Assembly: GCF_032463525.1 (NCBI RefSeq)
Contig: NZ_CP135971.1
Coordinates: 1,426,001-1,490,000, forward strand
From: Pseudomonas sp. DTU_2021_1001937_2_SI_NGA_ILE_001
GTDB taxonomy: Bacteria; Pseudomonadota; Gammaproteobacteria; Pseudomonadales; Pseudomonadaceae
Direction: 5' to 3'
DNA length: 64,000 nt
The notes below the pieces were generated by a model. That model was given only the letters and a program-made list of their open reading frames with translations, made no database searches and had not been told where the DNA came from. Positions within the stretch are counted from its first letter, which is position 1; the number at the start of each line of letters is the position of its first letter. Positions 1 through 8,170 of this stretch are shown here, one piece after another. The position numbers and the translations under genes are program-made.

Positions 1-876
1 GTCACGGTCGCCGAGATTCAGCAAGGTGCTGACACGCAGGTCACCTTCGCCGGCCTGCACATGCGACTGGTAGAGCAGCTGTGGCTCGGCGGGCGAACCG
101 AGGTCGAGCATGGTCACCGCCAGATTGTCCTGGGTGGGCAGCCCTTCGTTCATCACATCGCCCAGGCTGATCACCGCCATGACATAGCCGCGCAGCTCCG
201 CGCTCGACTCTTGGCGTTCGAACAGCGGCGCCACCAGCAGCACCCCGTAGGCGTATTCCTTATCCAACCCCACCAGCTCGATCCTCGGCGTCGCAGCGAC
301 GGAGCCCAGCATGCGCGCCCTCTCGAGGGTTTCCCGCCGCAAGGATTCAGAGGCGACATCGAACCCGTATGGCAGCGGCAGGACGCTCTGCGACTGGGTG
401 TAGAGCACCGGGTAATATTCATCGCGCCGCGCCGCCACCTCCAGGCGCCCATCCGCCCCCCGCTCACGAATGACGAACCCGGCCAGCCCCTCGGCACGGG
501 CCTTGGCCTCGAAATCCGCACGCTCGGCGTCGCTCACCCTGGGGCTCCAGGAATAGGCCTGGGTACCGTCGAGCAACGGGGCGGCGAAACCGTTGTATTC
601 GTCGCGTGAGACCACATCCGAATAGACGAAGAAGCGCCGCAGGCTGTCCAGCCGACTGACCTGGCTGTCGAGGCGTTCCTGGATGCGGATGAAACGCTCG
701 CTGGCCAGCAGGTCGAAACGCTGGCTCAGCTGGCGCTGATAGAGTTGATAATTGTCCAGTGCGAGAAAGGCAGTCAGCCCCAGCCCGGCGATCAGAACCG
801 CCAAGGCGACCGACCAGGCCGAAGCCTGCTGGTTGAGGCTCCCGAATACTCGGGATCGGGTTGTTTTAGCAGCCAT
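1..876 (-). CDS. Membrane-anchored CHASE-type sensor protein, N-terminal part (cut by window start)
   Basis: The first 292 codons of a gene that runs off the left edge. The start is the ATG whose complement is at 874-876. A hydrophobic segment at about residues 20-42 anchors the protein. The region after it (motifs RRFFVYSD, DEYYPVLYTQS) reads like a periplasmic CHASE sensor domain. In Pseudomonas such N-termini usually precede GGDEF/EAL or histidine kinase domains. The output domain is outside the window, so cyclic-di-GMP turnover is only an inference. It faces rlmKL tail to head on the same strand, with 227 bases between them. Confidence 0.7.
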   Translation of the reverse strand, partial: MAAKTTRSRVFGSLNQQASAWSVALAVLIAGLGLTAFLALDNYQLYQRQLSQRFDLLASERFIRIQERLDSQVSRLDSLRRFFVYSDVVSRDEYNGFAAPLLDGTQAYSWSPRVSDAERADFEAKARAEGLAGFVIRERGADGRLEVAARRDEYYPVLYTQSQSVLPLPYGFDVASESLRRETLERARMLGSVAATPRIELVGLDKEYAYGVLLVAPLFERQESSAELRGYVMAVISLGDVMNEGLPTQDNLAVTMLDLGSPAEPQLLYQSHVQAGEGDLRVSTLLNLGDRD

Positions 877-1103
877 ACTCACGACCCATGACGCCAACGA
901 AGATCTGACGTCCGGCTGGCCGTGCTTCCCTTATAGCTATTCGCCATTAATTTGCCTAGCCCATCCAAAGACATAACCTCGGCGAATCCGGCATTCTCGC
1001 CTCGACGGCAGCGAGAATGCCCGAGCCTCCTGCTCTTGACCGTTGAATATGCCAGATTCAAGGCATGGCGGGCCTGACCTGCGACAGTTCTGGAAAGCCG
1101 CAC

Positions 1104-3323
1104 TCAACCCCGGGCGGTGATTCTCCAGGCTCGGTGGATGCGCTCGTTACGGGCGAAATCCGGGTCGATGGTTTGCCCAGTGATTTCCTCCACCGCATAA
1201 CGCTGCATCACATGCTCGTCCAGCGCGAAGCGCCGGAAGTTGTTGGAGAAATACAGCACGCCGCCGGGTGCCAGACGCGCCATCGCCAGGTCGAGCAGCT
1301 CGACCTGGTCACGCTGCACGTCGAACACCCCTTCCATACGCTTGGAGTTGGAGAAGGTCGGCGGGTCGATGAAGATCAGTTCGTACTCTTCGCGGCACTC
1401 GCGCAGCCAGCTCATCACGTCGCCCTGCTCCAAGCGGTTCTTGTCGGAAAAACCATTGAGCGACAGGTTACGCCGCGCCCAATCCAGGTAGGTGCGCGAG
1501 AGGTCGACACTGGTGGTGCTGCGCGCACCGCCCTTGGCCGCATGCACACTGGCCGTGGCGGTGTAGCAGAACAGGTTGAGGAAGCGCTTGCCAGCTGCCT
1601 CGCGCTGGATGCGCATGCGCATCGGCCGATGGTCGAGGAACAGGCCGGTGTCCAGGTAATCGGTCAGGTTGACCAGCAGGCGTACGCCGCCCTCGTTGAC
1701 TTCGAGGAACTGCCCCTGGGCCGCCTGGCGCTCGTACTGGCGAGTGCCGGTCTGGCGTTCGCGACGCTTGACTACCACATGGCTCTTGTCGATGCCCAGG
1801 GTCTGCGGAATCGCTGCCAGGGCGTCGAACAGGCGCGCCGAGGCTTTCTGCGGGTCGACCGAGCGCGGCGCCGCATACTCCTGCACATGCACCCAATCGC
1901 GGTACAGGTCGACCGCCAGTGCATACTCGGGCATGTCGGCGTCATACACGCGGTAGCATTCCACGCCTTCACGACGTGCCCACTTGCCCAACTGCTTGAG
2001 ATTCTTCTGCAGGCGGTTGGCGAACATCTGCCCGCCTTCGCTGAGGCGTGCCTGCTCCACGGGCGCAGCGGCCGTCGCCGGCTGGCGAGGCTCGTGGTCT
2101 GCACCGGGCTCGGCCTGTCGATGGTCGCCCTGGCGCCGCTCGCCCGTGACGAACTGGTCGGGCTGTACCTTGAGCAATAGCAGCTTGCAGGGCAAGGCGC
2201 CGTTCCAGAACGCATATTGCTTGTGGCTGCGAATGCCCATGCGCTTGCCCAGGTCCGGAGCGCCAGTGAACACCGCCGCCTCCCAGCCGAAGCAGGCCTG
2301 GCGCAGCCGCTCGCCGAGGTTCTGGTAGAGGTACAACAGGCTGGCTTCGTCGCCCAGGCGCTCGCCGTACGGCGGGTTGCAGATCACCAGGCCCTTCTGG
2401 TTCTGGTCGGTGCGTGGCTCGAAGGTGCCGACCTCGCCCTGGTAGATCTTGATCCAGTCACTCAGCCCGGCGCGTTCGATGTTGTTGCGCCCCGGCTGGA
2501 TCAGCCGCGGATCGGCCTCGTAGCCGCGAATCCACAGCGGCGGCCTGGCCAGGCCGGCCTCGGCGCGCGCCAGGGCTTCGTCGTGCAGCTTGCGCCACAA
2601 CGCCGGCACATGCCCCAGCCAGGCCGAGAACCCCCAGCGCTCGCGCTTGAGGTTCGGGGCGATATCGGCGGCGATCATCCCCGCTTCGACCAGGAAGGTG
2701 CCGACCCCGCACATCGGGTCGGCCAGTGCGCCGCCTTCGGCGGCGATGCGCGGCCAGCCGGCACGGATCAGCACGGCGGCGGCGAGGTTCTCCTTGAGCG
2801 GCGCCGCACCTTGCTGCAGGCGGTAACCGCGCTGGTGCAGGCTGTGCCCGGAAAGATCCAGCGAGAGGATTGCCTGACCACGGTCAAGACGCAGGTGTAC
2901 GCGCAGGTCCGGGTTGATCTTGTCCACCGAGGGGCGCAGACCGTCGGCAGTGCGCAGCTTGTCGACGATGGCGTCCTTGACCTTCAGGGCACCGAAGTGG
3001 CTGTTGTCGATCCCCGAACCATGGCCGCTGAACTCCACGGCAATGCTGCCATCAGGCTCCAGGTGGTCCTGCCAATCGACGTCCAGCACACCCTGGTAGA
3101 GGTCGTCGGCATTGCTCATCGGGAAGCGTTTGAGCACCAGCAGCACCCGGTTGGCGAGCCGCGACCACAGGCACAGCCGGTAGGCGGTCTCCATGTCGGC
3201 CTGGCCACGAATGGCGCTGGTGTGTTCCCGGGTGTCTTCCAGGCCCAGCCCGGTAGCCTCCTCGGCCAGCAGTCCTTCCAGGCCCTTGGGGCAGGTGAGA
3301 TAAAGTTCGTAGCGATCCGACAT
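1104..3323 (-). CDS. rlmKL: Bifunctional 23S rRNA methyltransferase RlmKL (m2G2445 / m7G2069)
   Basis: A 739-residue cytoplasmic protein made of two SAM-dependent methyltransferases that modify G2445 and G2069 of 23S rRNA during large-subunit assembly. The N-terminal half has a THUMP region, then DPMCGVGT (about residue 202) and the catalytic NPPYGE (about 314). The C-terminal RlmK-like half has LFCYTATASVHAAKGG (about 581) and IDPPTFSNSK (about 650). The start chosen is the ATG at 3323, giving MSDRYELYLTCPKG, the usual N-terminus of the family; an upstream in-frame start would add 12 unconserved residues. The length is close to that of other Pseudomonas RlmKL proteins. It is divergent from rmf across a 561-base gap. 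Confidence 0.95.
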   Translation of the reverse strand: MSDRYELYLTCPKGLEGLLAEEATGLGLEDTREHTSAIRGQADMETAYRLCLWSRLANRVLLVLKRFPMSNADDLYQGVLDVDWQDHLEPDGSIAVEFSGHGSGIDNSHFGALKVKDAIVDKLRTADGLRPSVDKINPDLRVHLRLDRGQAILSLDLSGHSLHQRGYRLQQGAAPLKENLAAAVLIRAGWPRIAAEGGALADPMCGVGTFLVEAGMIAADIAPNLKRERWGFSAWLGHVPALWRKLHDEALARAEAGLARPPLWIRGYEADPRLIQPGRNNIERAGLSDWIKIYQGEVGTFEPRTDQNQKGLVICNPPYGERLGDEASLLYLYQNLGERLRQACFGWEAAVFTGAPDLGKRMGIRSHKQYAFWNGALPCKLLLLKVQPDQFVTGERRQGDHRQAEPGADHEPRQPATAAAPVEQARLSEGGQMFANRLQKNLKQLGKWARREGVECYRVYDADMPEYALAVDLYRDWVHVQEYAAPRSVDPQKASARLFDALAAIPQTLGIDKSHVVVKRRERQTGTRQYERQAAQGQFLEVNEGGVRLLVNLTDYLDTGLFLDHRPMRMRIQREAAGKRFLNLFCYTATASVHAAKGGARSTTSVDLSRTYLDWARRNLSLNGFSDKNRLEQGDVMSWLRECREEYELIFIDPPTFSNSKRMEGVFDVQRDQVELLDLAMARLAPGGVLYFSNNFRRFALDEHVMQRYAVEEITGQTIDPDFARNERIHRAWRITARG

Positions 3324-3884
3324 GTAGATTCCAGGGCCTGGGCCGTCTGTGGCGGGCAACGCATCGCCCGACCTGATTCAAGACAGGTGCTGTTCAGTCA
3401 GCACCTGCATGGCACACACATTGTGCCGGTCCATCGCGTGAAAATGTTGCATCACGGCGACAGTCGTTTCATGGATTGTTGCACTTTACGGATAGCCTTG
3501 CGCCATAACGCTGCGAACGAGCGACAAGACACATCCTGTTGCGACCCTTCGTCGAATAACAACTAAAAGCATTCAGCCATCACCGACCTCCGCCGTTTCG
3601 GCGCCGGAGAAACGCAACTCCTTGGGGGCGCAGGATTATTGACTGATTCAGTGATGAAACACAGTGTTTCTTATGGCTGGTCAGTTCTAAATGTGACGTG
3701 CTTATGACAAATCGATCATTCACAGCCATTCGCGCTTTGGTTAGAAATCGTCTCAGGTCGTCACCGCAACGGTGGCGGCACCTCGCCCGTGACGCCGGCA
3801 GCGGGCAGACAAGGCAGAAGATTTCTGCCTGACCTCGACATGAGGTCCATGGACATTACAGTCAACAAACGAGGGCAACACCCT
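3324..3884. other. Intergenic region between rlmKL and rmf
   Basis: 561 bases without a convincing gene. It must hold the divergent promoters of rlmKL and rmf, but I found no clear sigma-70 match to assign. It contains a 9-bp perfect hairpin (CAGGTGCTG at 3384-3392 and CAGCACCTG at 3399-3407, six-base loop) 60 bases upstream of the rlmKL start, with no following T-run. The part next to rmf is more AT-rich than the surrounding genes. Confidence 0.5.
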
Positions 3885-4100
3885 ATGAGAAGACTCAAGC
3901 GTGATCCGTTGGAAAGAGCATTTTTGCGCGGCTATCAGTACGGTGTTAATGGCAAGTCCCGCGAGCTTTGCCCATTTACCCTGCCGTCGGTACGTCAAGC
4001 CTGGATCAATGGCTGGCGGGAGGGCCGCGGCGACCACTGGGATGGCATGACCGGCACTGCGGGCATCCACAGACTCAACGAACTTCACGCGGTCGGCTGA
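3885..4100 (+). CDS. rmf: Ribosome modulation factor
   Basis: A 71-residue basic protein (MRRLKRDPLERAFLRGYQ...) that matches ribosome modulation factor. RMF binds 70S ribosomes in stationary phase and drives their dimerisation into inactive 100S particles. The core motifs RGYQYGVNGKS, CPF and WINGWREGR are all visible. It is somewhat longer than the 55-residue E. coli protein because of a C-terminal tail, as in other pseudomonads. The ATG at 3885 is preceded by GAGG at a normal distance. The upstream in-frame extension has no family similarity. It is monocistronic and followed by a clear terminator before the convergent pyrD. Confidence 0.95.
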   Translation: MRRLKRDPLERAFLRGYQYGVNGKSRELCPFTLPSVRQAWINGWREGRGDHWDGMTGTAGIHRLNELHAVG

Positions 4101-4185
4101 GGTAGCTTCCGACCAGTCCATCACATTTTTGTTTGACTTCATTACTACTTGATCACCGCCCAACCAGGCGGCAGGCCACAGGCCC

Positions 4186-4213
4186 AGGGGCTCCTTTTCA
4201 GGAGCCCCTTTTT
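4186..4213 (+). terminator. Rho-independent terminator after rmf
   Basis: The perfect 9-bp stem AGGGGCTCC / GGAGCCCCT with a six-base loop is followed directly by five T. It lies between the rmf stop and the pyrD stop. The T-run is on the plus strand only, so it serves rmf. Confidence 0.85.
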
Positions 4214-4220
4214 GCTGGCG

Positions 4221-5246
4221 TCAGGAGCGCGGCAGCGCGGCGATCGCGTCCACCGACTCGCGGATCAGCGCCGGACCTTTGTAGATGAATCCCGAATAGA
4301 CCTGCACCAGGCTCGCGCCCGCCTGGATCTTCTCGGCAGCATGCCGCCCCTCGGTGATACCACCTGCAGCGATGATCGGCAGGCGCCCGGCCAGTTCACC
4401 CGCCAGAACCTTCACCGTGTGGGTGCTCTTCTCACGCACCGGCGCACCGGACAGGCCGCCCGCCTCGTTGGCATGCGCCAGGCCTTCGACACCTTCGCGG
4501 CTGAGGGTGGTATTGGTGGCGATGACCGCGTCCATGCCGGTTTCCAGCAGCGCGCTGGCCACCAGCACGGTTTCTTCGTCGGTCATGTCCGGCGCGATCT
4601 TGATCGCCAGGGGTACCCGCTTGCCGTACTGCTGGGTCAGCGCCTCCTGGCGCAAGCGCAGGGCTTCAAGCAGCTGCTTGAGCGAGTCGCCGAACTGCAG
4701 GCTGCGCAGGCCCGGGGTATTCGGCGAGCTGACGTTCACGGTCACATAGCTGGCATGGTCGTAGACCTTGTCCAGGCAGATCAGGTAGTCATCTACCGCA
4801 CGCTCGACCGGCGTATCGAAATTCTTGCCGATATTGATGCCCAGCACGCCACGGTACTTGGCCGCCTTGACCCGCTGCAGCAGGTGATCCACGCCCAGGT
4901 TGTTGAAGCCCATGCGGTTGATGATGCCTTCGGCCTCGGGCAGGCGGAACAGCCGGGGCTTGGGGTTGCCCGGCTGCGGGCGTGGCGTCACGGTACCGAT
5001 CTCGACGAAACCGAAGCCAAGCTGCGCGAAGCCGTCGATGGCCGCACCGTTCTTGTCCAGGCCCGCTGCCAGCCCCACCGGGTTGGGGAAGCGCAGGCCC
5101 ATCACGGTCACCGGCAGCTGCATCGGCGCGCGGCACAGCAAGCCGTTGAGGCCCAGACGGCCACCGGCGCCGATCAGGTCCAGCGACAGGTCATGGGACG
5201 TTTCCGGGGAGAGTTTGAAGAGTAGCTGGCGGGCCAGGTTGTACAT
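4221..5246 (-). CDS. pyrD: Dihydroorotate dehydrogenase (quinone), class 2
   Basis: A 341-residue class 2 dihydroorotate dehydrogenase, the fourth step of pyrimidine synthesis. This membrane-associated flavoprotein oxidises dihydroorotate and passes electrons to quinone. The N-terminal helix ([20 protein letters not shown]) is the membrane/quinone segment of class 2 enzymes. The FMN barrel follows, with [13 protein letters not shown] near residue 55, the catalytic-serine region NVSSPNTPG at 171-179, and a glycine-rich phosphate site near the C-terminus. The length is typical. It stands alone, convergent with rmf and divergent from nasS. A TATAAT-like box is visible at 5285-5290 (minus strand). 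Confidence 0.97.
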   Translation of the reverse strand: MYNLARQLLFKLSPETSHDLSLDLIGAGGRLGLNGLLCRAPMQLPVTVMGLRFPNPVGLAAGLDKNGAAIDGFAQLGFGFVEIGTVTPRPQPGNPKPRLFRLPEAEGIINRMGFNNLGVDHLLQRVKAAKYRGVLGINIGKNFDTPVERAVDDYLICLDKVYDHASYVTVNVSSPNTPGLRSLQFGDSLKQLLEALRLRQEALTQQYGKRVPLAIKIAPDMTDEETVLVASALLETGMDAVIATNTTLSREGVEGLAHANEAGGLSGAPVREKSTHTVKVLAGELAGRLPIIAAGGITEGRHAAEKIQAGASLVQVYSGFIYKGPALIRESVDAIAALPRS

Positions 5247-5338
5247 GGGCGGGCAAGGCTCGTTAGGCGGCTGGAGTCAGCCGGCGATTATAGACGCCGC
5301 TACCCTCGCTAGGCGAGCCATGACTGCGTCTGGAGCAC

Positions 5339-5354
5339 TGGCACAGGCCTTGCT
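5339..5354 (+). promoter_or_regulatory. Sigma-54 promoter of nasS-nasT
   Basis: The sequence TGGCAC-AGGCC-TTGCT is a full match to the -24/-12 consensus TGGCAC-N5-TTGCW. Transcription would start near 5365, just before the first leader hairpin. This makes nasST expression dependent on RpoN and a nitrogen-responsive activator such as NtrC (inference). Confidence 0.8.
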
Positions 5355-5371
5355 AAATCTCTTCAATAGCT

Positions 5372-5452
5372 CCGGCAAAGGCGCCGGTGCGAGATCGACA
5401 ATGGCGTCGTCAGGGTTCATTGCCTGCAATGAAGCCTGACGACGTTTTTTTT
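5372..5452 (+). promoter_or_regulatory. NasT (ANTAR) antitermination leader of nasS-nasT
   Basis: Hairpin 1 is CCGGC / GCCGG (5372-5376 and 5383-5387) with hexaloop AAAGGC. Hairpin 2 is CGAC / GTCG (5396-5399 and 5406-5409) with hexaloop AATGGC. Both loops have A at position 1 and G at position 4, the ANTAR signature. A terminator follows: CGTCGTCAGG (5405-5414), CCTGACGACG (5435-5444) and eight T at 5445-5452. Its 5' arm shares bases with hairpin 2, so the two structures exclude each other. Binding of NasT to the hairpins would allow read-through into nasS, 23 bases downstream. Confidence 0.8.
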
Positions 5453-5475
5453 GAATGTGTGGACAGGCAAGGCTT

Positions 5476-6687
5476 ATGACCCTTCGAGCAAGCAATGCCC
5501 TGGACTGGGTGGCGGGCAGCGATGCCCCGGAAATGAACAGCATCGACATCGGCTTCATGCCCCTGACCGACTGCGCGTCCCTGGTGGTGGCCGCCACTCA
5601 GGGATTCGCCCAGCCCTACGGCCTGACCTTGAACCTCCGGCGCCAAAGCTCCTGGGCCAACCTGCGCGACCGACTGATCAGCGGTCAGCTGCAGGCCGCC
5701 CACAGCCTGTACGGCCTGGTGTATGCCATGCAACTGGGCATCAGCGGCACCGCGAGTACCGAAATGGCGGTGCTCATGGGCCTGAACCAGAACGGCCAGT
5801 GCATCCACCTGTCCCATGCCTTGCAACGCGCGGGCGTGACCAACCCTGCAGCACTGGAGCGCTACGCGCACCACAACAGTGCAAAGCTGACCTTTGCGCA
5901 GACCTTTCCCACCGGCAACCATGCCATGTGGCTGTATTACTGGCTGGCCAGCCAGGGCATCCATCCACTCAAGGACGTCAACAGCGTCGTAGTACCGCCG
6001 CCGCTGATGGTCGCGCACCTGCAGGCCGGGCGTATCGACGGCTGCTGCGTGGGCGAGCCCTGGGGGGCCAGTGCGGTCAACCAGCAACTGGGCTTTACCC
6101 TGGCCACCAGTCAGTCGATATGGCCCGACCATCCCGGCAAGGTGCTGGGCTGCACCCGCGAGTTCGTCGAGCAGAACCCCAACACCGCTCGCGCCCTGAC
6201 CATGGCGGTACTGGAAGCCAGCCGCTTCATCGAACAGAGCGTGGAAAACCGCCGCAGCACCGCACAATTGCTCAGCGGCATCGATTACCTCGACACACCG
6301 GTGTACTGCATCGAACCGCGCCTGCTGGGCCAATACGACGACGGCCTCGGCAACCACTGGCAGGATCCGCATGCGCTGCGCCTGTTCGGCGACGGCCAGG
6401 TGACCTTTCCCTGGCTGTCCGACGGTATGTGGTTCATGACCCAGTTCCGTCGCTGGGGCCTGTTGCGCGAGGACCCGGACTACCTGGCAGTGGCCAGCCG
6501 CGTGCATCAGCTTGACCTCTACGACCAAGCGGCCCGCGCCCTGGACATCGCGATACCCGACAGCACGCTGCGCAGCAGCCAGCTGATCGATGGCCGGGTC
6601 TGGGATGGCAGCGACCCGGTCGGCTACGCACGCAGCTTCACCCTGCATTCACGTAGCGATGGCGCACCTGCCATCGCCACCCGGTGA
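5476..6687 (+). CDS. nasS: Nitrate/nitrite-sensing protein NasS (NrtA-like, cytoplasmic)
   Basis: A 403-residue protein of the NrtA/SsuA nitrate-binding family without a signal peptide, as expected for the cytoplasmic sensor NasS. In the known NasS-NasT system, NasS holds NasT inactive until nitrate or nitrite binds, and then releases it. Family-like segments include DIGFMPLTDCASLVVAATQGF near residue 25, the WANLRDRLISGQL region and GRIDGCCVGEPW. The start is set at the ATG of 5476, behind AAGG. A later ATG (5533, MNSIDIGF) is also possible. It is followed after 13 bases by nasT, and preceded by a sigma-54 promoter and an antitermination leader. Confidence 0.92.
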   Translation: MTLRASNALDWVAGSDAPEMNSIDIGFMPLTDCASLVVAATQGFAQPYGLTLNLRRQSSWANLRDRLISGQLQAAHSLYGLVYAMQLGISGTASTEMAVLMGLNQNGQCIHLSHALQRAGVTNPAALERYAHHNSAKLTFAQTFPTGNHAMWLYYWLASQGIHPLKDVNSVVVPPPLMVAHLQAGRIDGCCVGEPWGASAVNQQLGFTLATSQSIWPDHPGKVLGCTREFVEQNPNTARALTMAVLEASRFIEQSVENRRSTAQLLSGIDYLDTPVYCIEPRLLGQYDDGLGNHWQDPHALRLFGDGQVTFPWLSDGMWFMTQFRRWGLLREDPDYLAVASRVHQLDLYDQAARALDIAIPDSTLRSSQLIDGRVWDGSDPVGYARSFTLHSRSDGAPAIATR

Positions 6688-6700
6688 GGAGGTCGCAAGC

Positions 6701-7276
6701 ATGCTGCGTATCCTGCTGATCGACGACACACCCAAGAAGGTTGGCCGCCTCAAGGCGGCACTGAGCCAGGCCGGTTTCGAGGTCATTGACGAGTCGGGCC
6801 TGAGCATCGACCTGCCCGCCCGCGTGGAAGCCTTGCGCCCCGACGTGATTCTCATCGACACCGAATCGCCGGGCCGCGACGTAATGGAACAGGTGGTACT
6901 GGTCAGCCGCGACCAGCCCAGGCCGATCGTGATGTTCACTGACGAGCACGATCCCGGCGTGATGCGCCAGGCCATCCGCTCCGGAGTCAGTGCCTACATC
7001 GTCGAAGGCATCCAGACCCAGCGTCTGCAGCCGATCCTCGATGTCGCCATGGCCCGCTTCGAGAGCGACCAGGCCCTGCGCGCACAACTGTTGGCCCGAG
7101 ACCAGCAGCTGGCCGAGCGCAAGCGCATCGAACTGGCCAAAGGCTTGTTGATGAAGATGAAGCACTGCAATGAGGAAGAGGCCTATACCCTGATGCGCCG
7201 CCAGGCCATGAGCCGCCAGCAGAAGCTGATCCAGGTGGCCGAGCAGATCATCGCCATGAGCGAGATGCTCGGCTAG
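6701..7276 (+). CDS. nasT: ANTAR-domain antiterminator NasT
   Basis: A 191-residue two-domain regulator. Residues 1-120 form a response-regulator-like receiver (ILLIDDTPKK; phosphoacceptor region ILIDTES). Residues 135-190 are an ANTAR RNA-binding domain (RIELAKGLLM, EEAYTLMRR). NasT binds paired hexaloop hairpins in mRNA leaders and prevents termination when nitrate or nitrite has been sensed by NasS. The ATG at 6701 sits behind an excellent GAGGAGG. The upstream in-frame extension overlaps nasS and is not used. Three candidate target leaders lie in this window, including the one before its own operon, which suggests autoregulation. Confidence 0.95.
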   Translation: MLRILLIDDTPKKVGRLKAALSQAGFEVIDESGLSIDLPARVEALRPDVILIDTESPGRDVMEQVVLVSRDQPRPIVMFTDEHDPGVMRQAIRSGVSAYIVEGIQTQRLQPILDVAMARFESDQALRAQLLARDQQLAERKRIELAKGLLMKMKHCNEEEAYTLMRRQAMSRQQKLIQVAEQIIAMSEMLG

Positions 7277-7312
7277 GCGCAAGACTGGTCAGTTAGGCGC
7301 TCTTTGGCTTTT

Positions 7313-7394
7313 GTTGGAGCTTGCTCGCGAACAGGTCAACAAACTACCTGCATCTGCCGGGCATGTGACGCGGCCATCGCGAGCAAGCTCCAAC
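7313..7394. repeat. Paired REP-like inverted repeat after nasT
   Basis: The 18-bp arms GTTGGAGCTTGCTCGCGA (7313-7330) and TCGCGAGCAAGCTCCAAC (7377-7394) are perfect inverted copies separated by 46 bases. Size, content and placement between operons match Pseudomonas REP pairs. It may also act as a transcription or mRNA-decay barrier. Confidence 0.8.
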
Positions 7395-7441
7395 GGTCCA
7401 ATCGACCCGTATGGCGACCAACGCCGCCCAGGCTGAAGGAC

Positions 7442-8050
7442 CTAACGGCGCGTCGAGCTGTAGATGTTGTCGCGTGGTAGCGCCTCGCCCGCCTCCACCG
7501 CCGCGATCCAGGCATCGGTACTGGCCACCGCCGCGAAGGCTGCCTGCAAGGTCACGGTCACCACGCGATGGATTTCCTCGGCCGTAGCCTGACCGGCGCG
7601 ATTGGCATAGGACGGCGAGCCGCTGGCATCGCTGAGCAGCTCCGCCCCCAGACCCAGGGTCACGGCATGCTTGATGGTCGCGTCGTCACAGTTCTGGGTC
7701 ATGTAGCCGACCACCGTCAGGGTATCGATCTGCTGCTCTCGCACCCATTCGCCCAGCCCGGTGCCGACGAAGGCGCTGGCCTGCCCTTTCTCGACCAGCA
7801 GCGCATGTCGGCGCCCAGCCACCGCCGGGTGCAGCGCCGCACCCTCGCTACCCCGGGCGAACAACGGCGAGTCGGCCGCCGCGAGGTGCTGCACCAGCAC
7901 CACCGGAATGCCATGGGCCTCGGCGGTGTCGATCGCCCGACCGATGTTGGCCAGCGACACCTGCGGGTCCGGGTACTCGATGGGCAGCCCACCGCTGAAA
8001 TATTCGTTCTGCACGTCGATGACGATCAATGCGCGTCTTGGATTGGCCAT
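7442..8050 (-). CDS. Isochorismatase-family cysteine hydrolase
   Basis: A 202-residue protein of the isochorismatase-like hydrolase family, cytoplasmic. The N-terminal catalytic Asp lies in ALIVIDVQNEYF, the Lys in LVEKGQASAF and the nucleophile Cys in VVGYMTQNCDDATIKHA. Members hydrolyse small amides or isochorismate; the substrate cannot be told from sequence. The start is the ATG at 8050 (MANPRRALIV); upstream in-frame codons are not conserved. It is divergent from an FtrA-like AraC regulator 120 bases away. This is a common pairing, so that regulator probably controls it. The pair sits between nasT and nasA and has no evident role in nitrate use. Confidence 0.85.
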   Translation of the reverse strand: MANPRRALIVIDVQNEYFSGGLPIEYPDPQVSLANIGRAIDTAEAHGIPVVLVQHLAAADSPLFARGSEGAALHPAVAGRRHALLVEKGQASAFVGTGLGEWVREQQIDTLTVVGYMTQNCDDATIKHAVTLGLGAELLSDASGSPSYANRAGQATAEEIHRVVTVTLQAAFAAVASTDAWIAAVEAGEALPRDNIYSSTRR

Positions 8051-8170
8051 GTCATGGATTCCCTGATTGCTGAAGACCGGTCCAGTTTCGGTGATCCTCG
8101 ACAAGGCCACCATTGACCCGAATGCCATATTTCATCAGGATCGGGCCATTCTCACAGAATCGGAACACCC

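Noticed and set aside
5247..5371. CTCGC-TAG-GCGAG hairpin near 5306 as an additional ANTAR hairpin
   Set aside because: The loop is three bases, it lies upstream of the sigma-54 promoter and so is not in the transcript.
5277..5420. 47-codon minus-strand frame upstream of pyrD
   Set aside because: Reads plausibly, but it overlaps the likely pyrD -10 box on its own strand and the nasS promoter and leader on the other strand, and has no Shine-Dalgarno.
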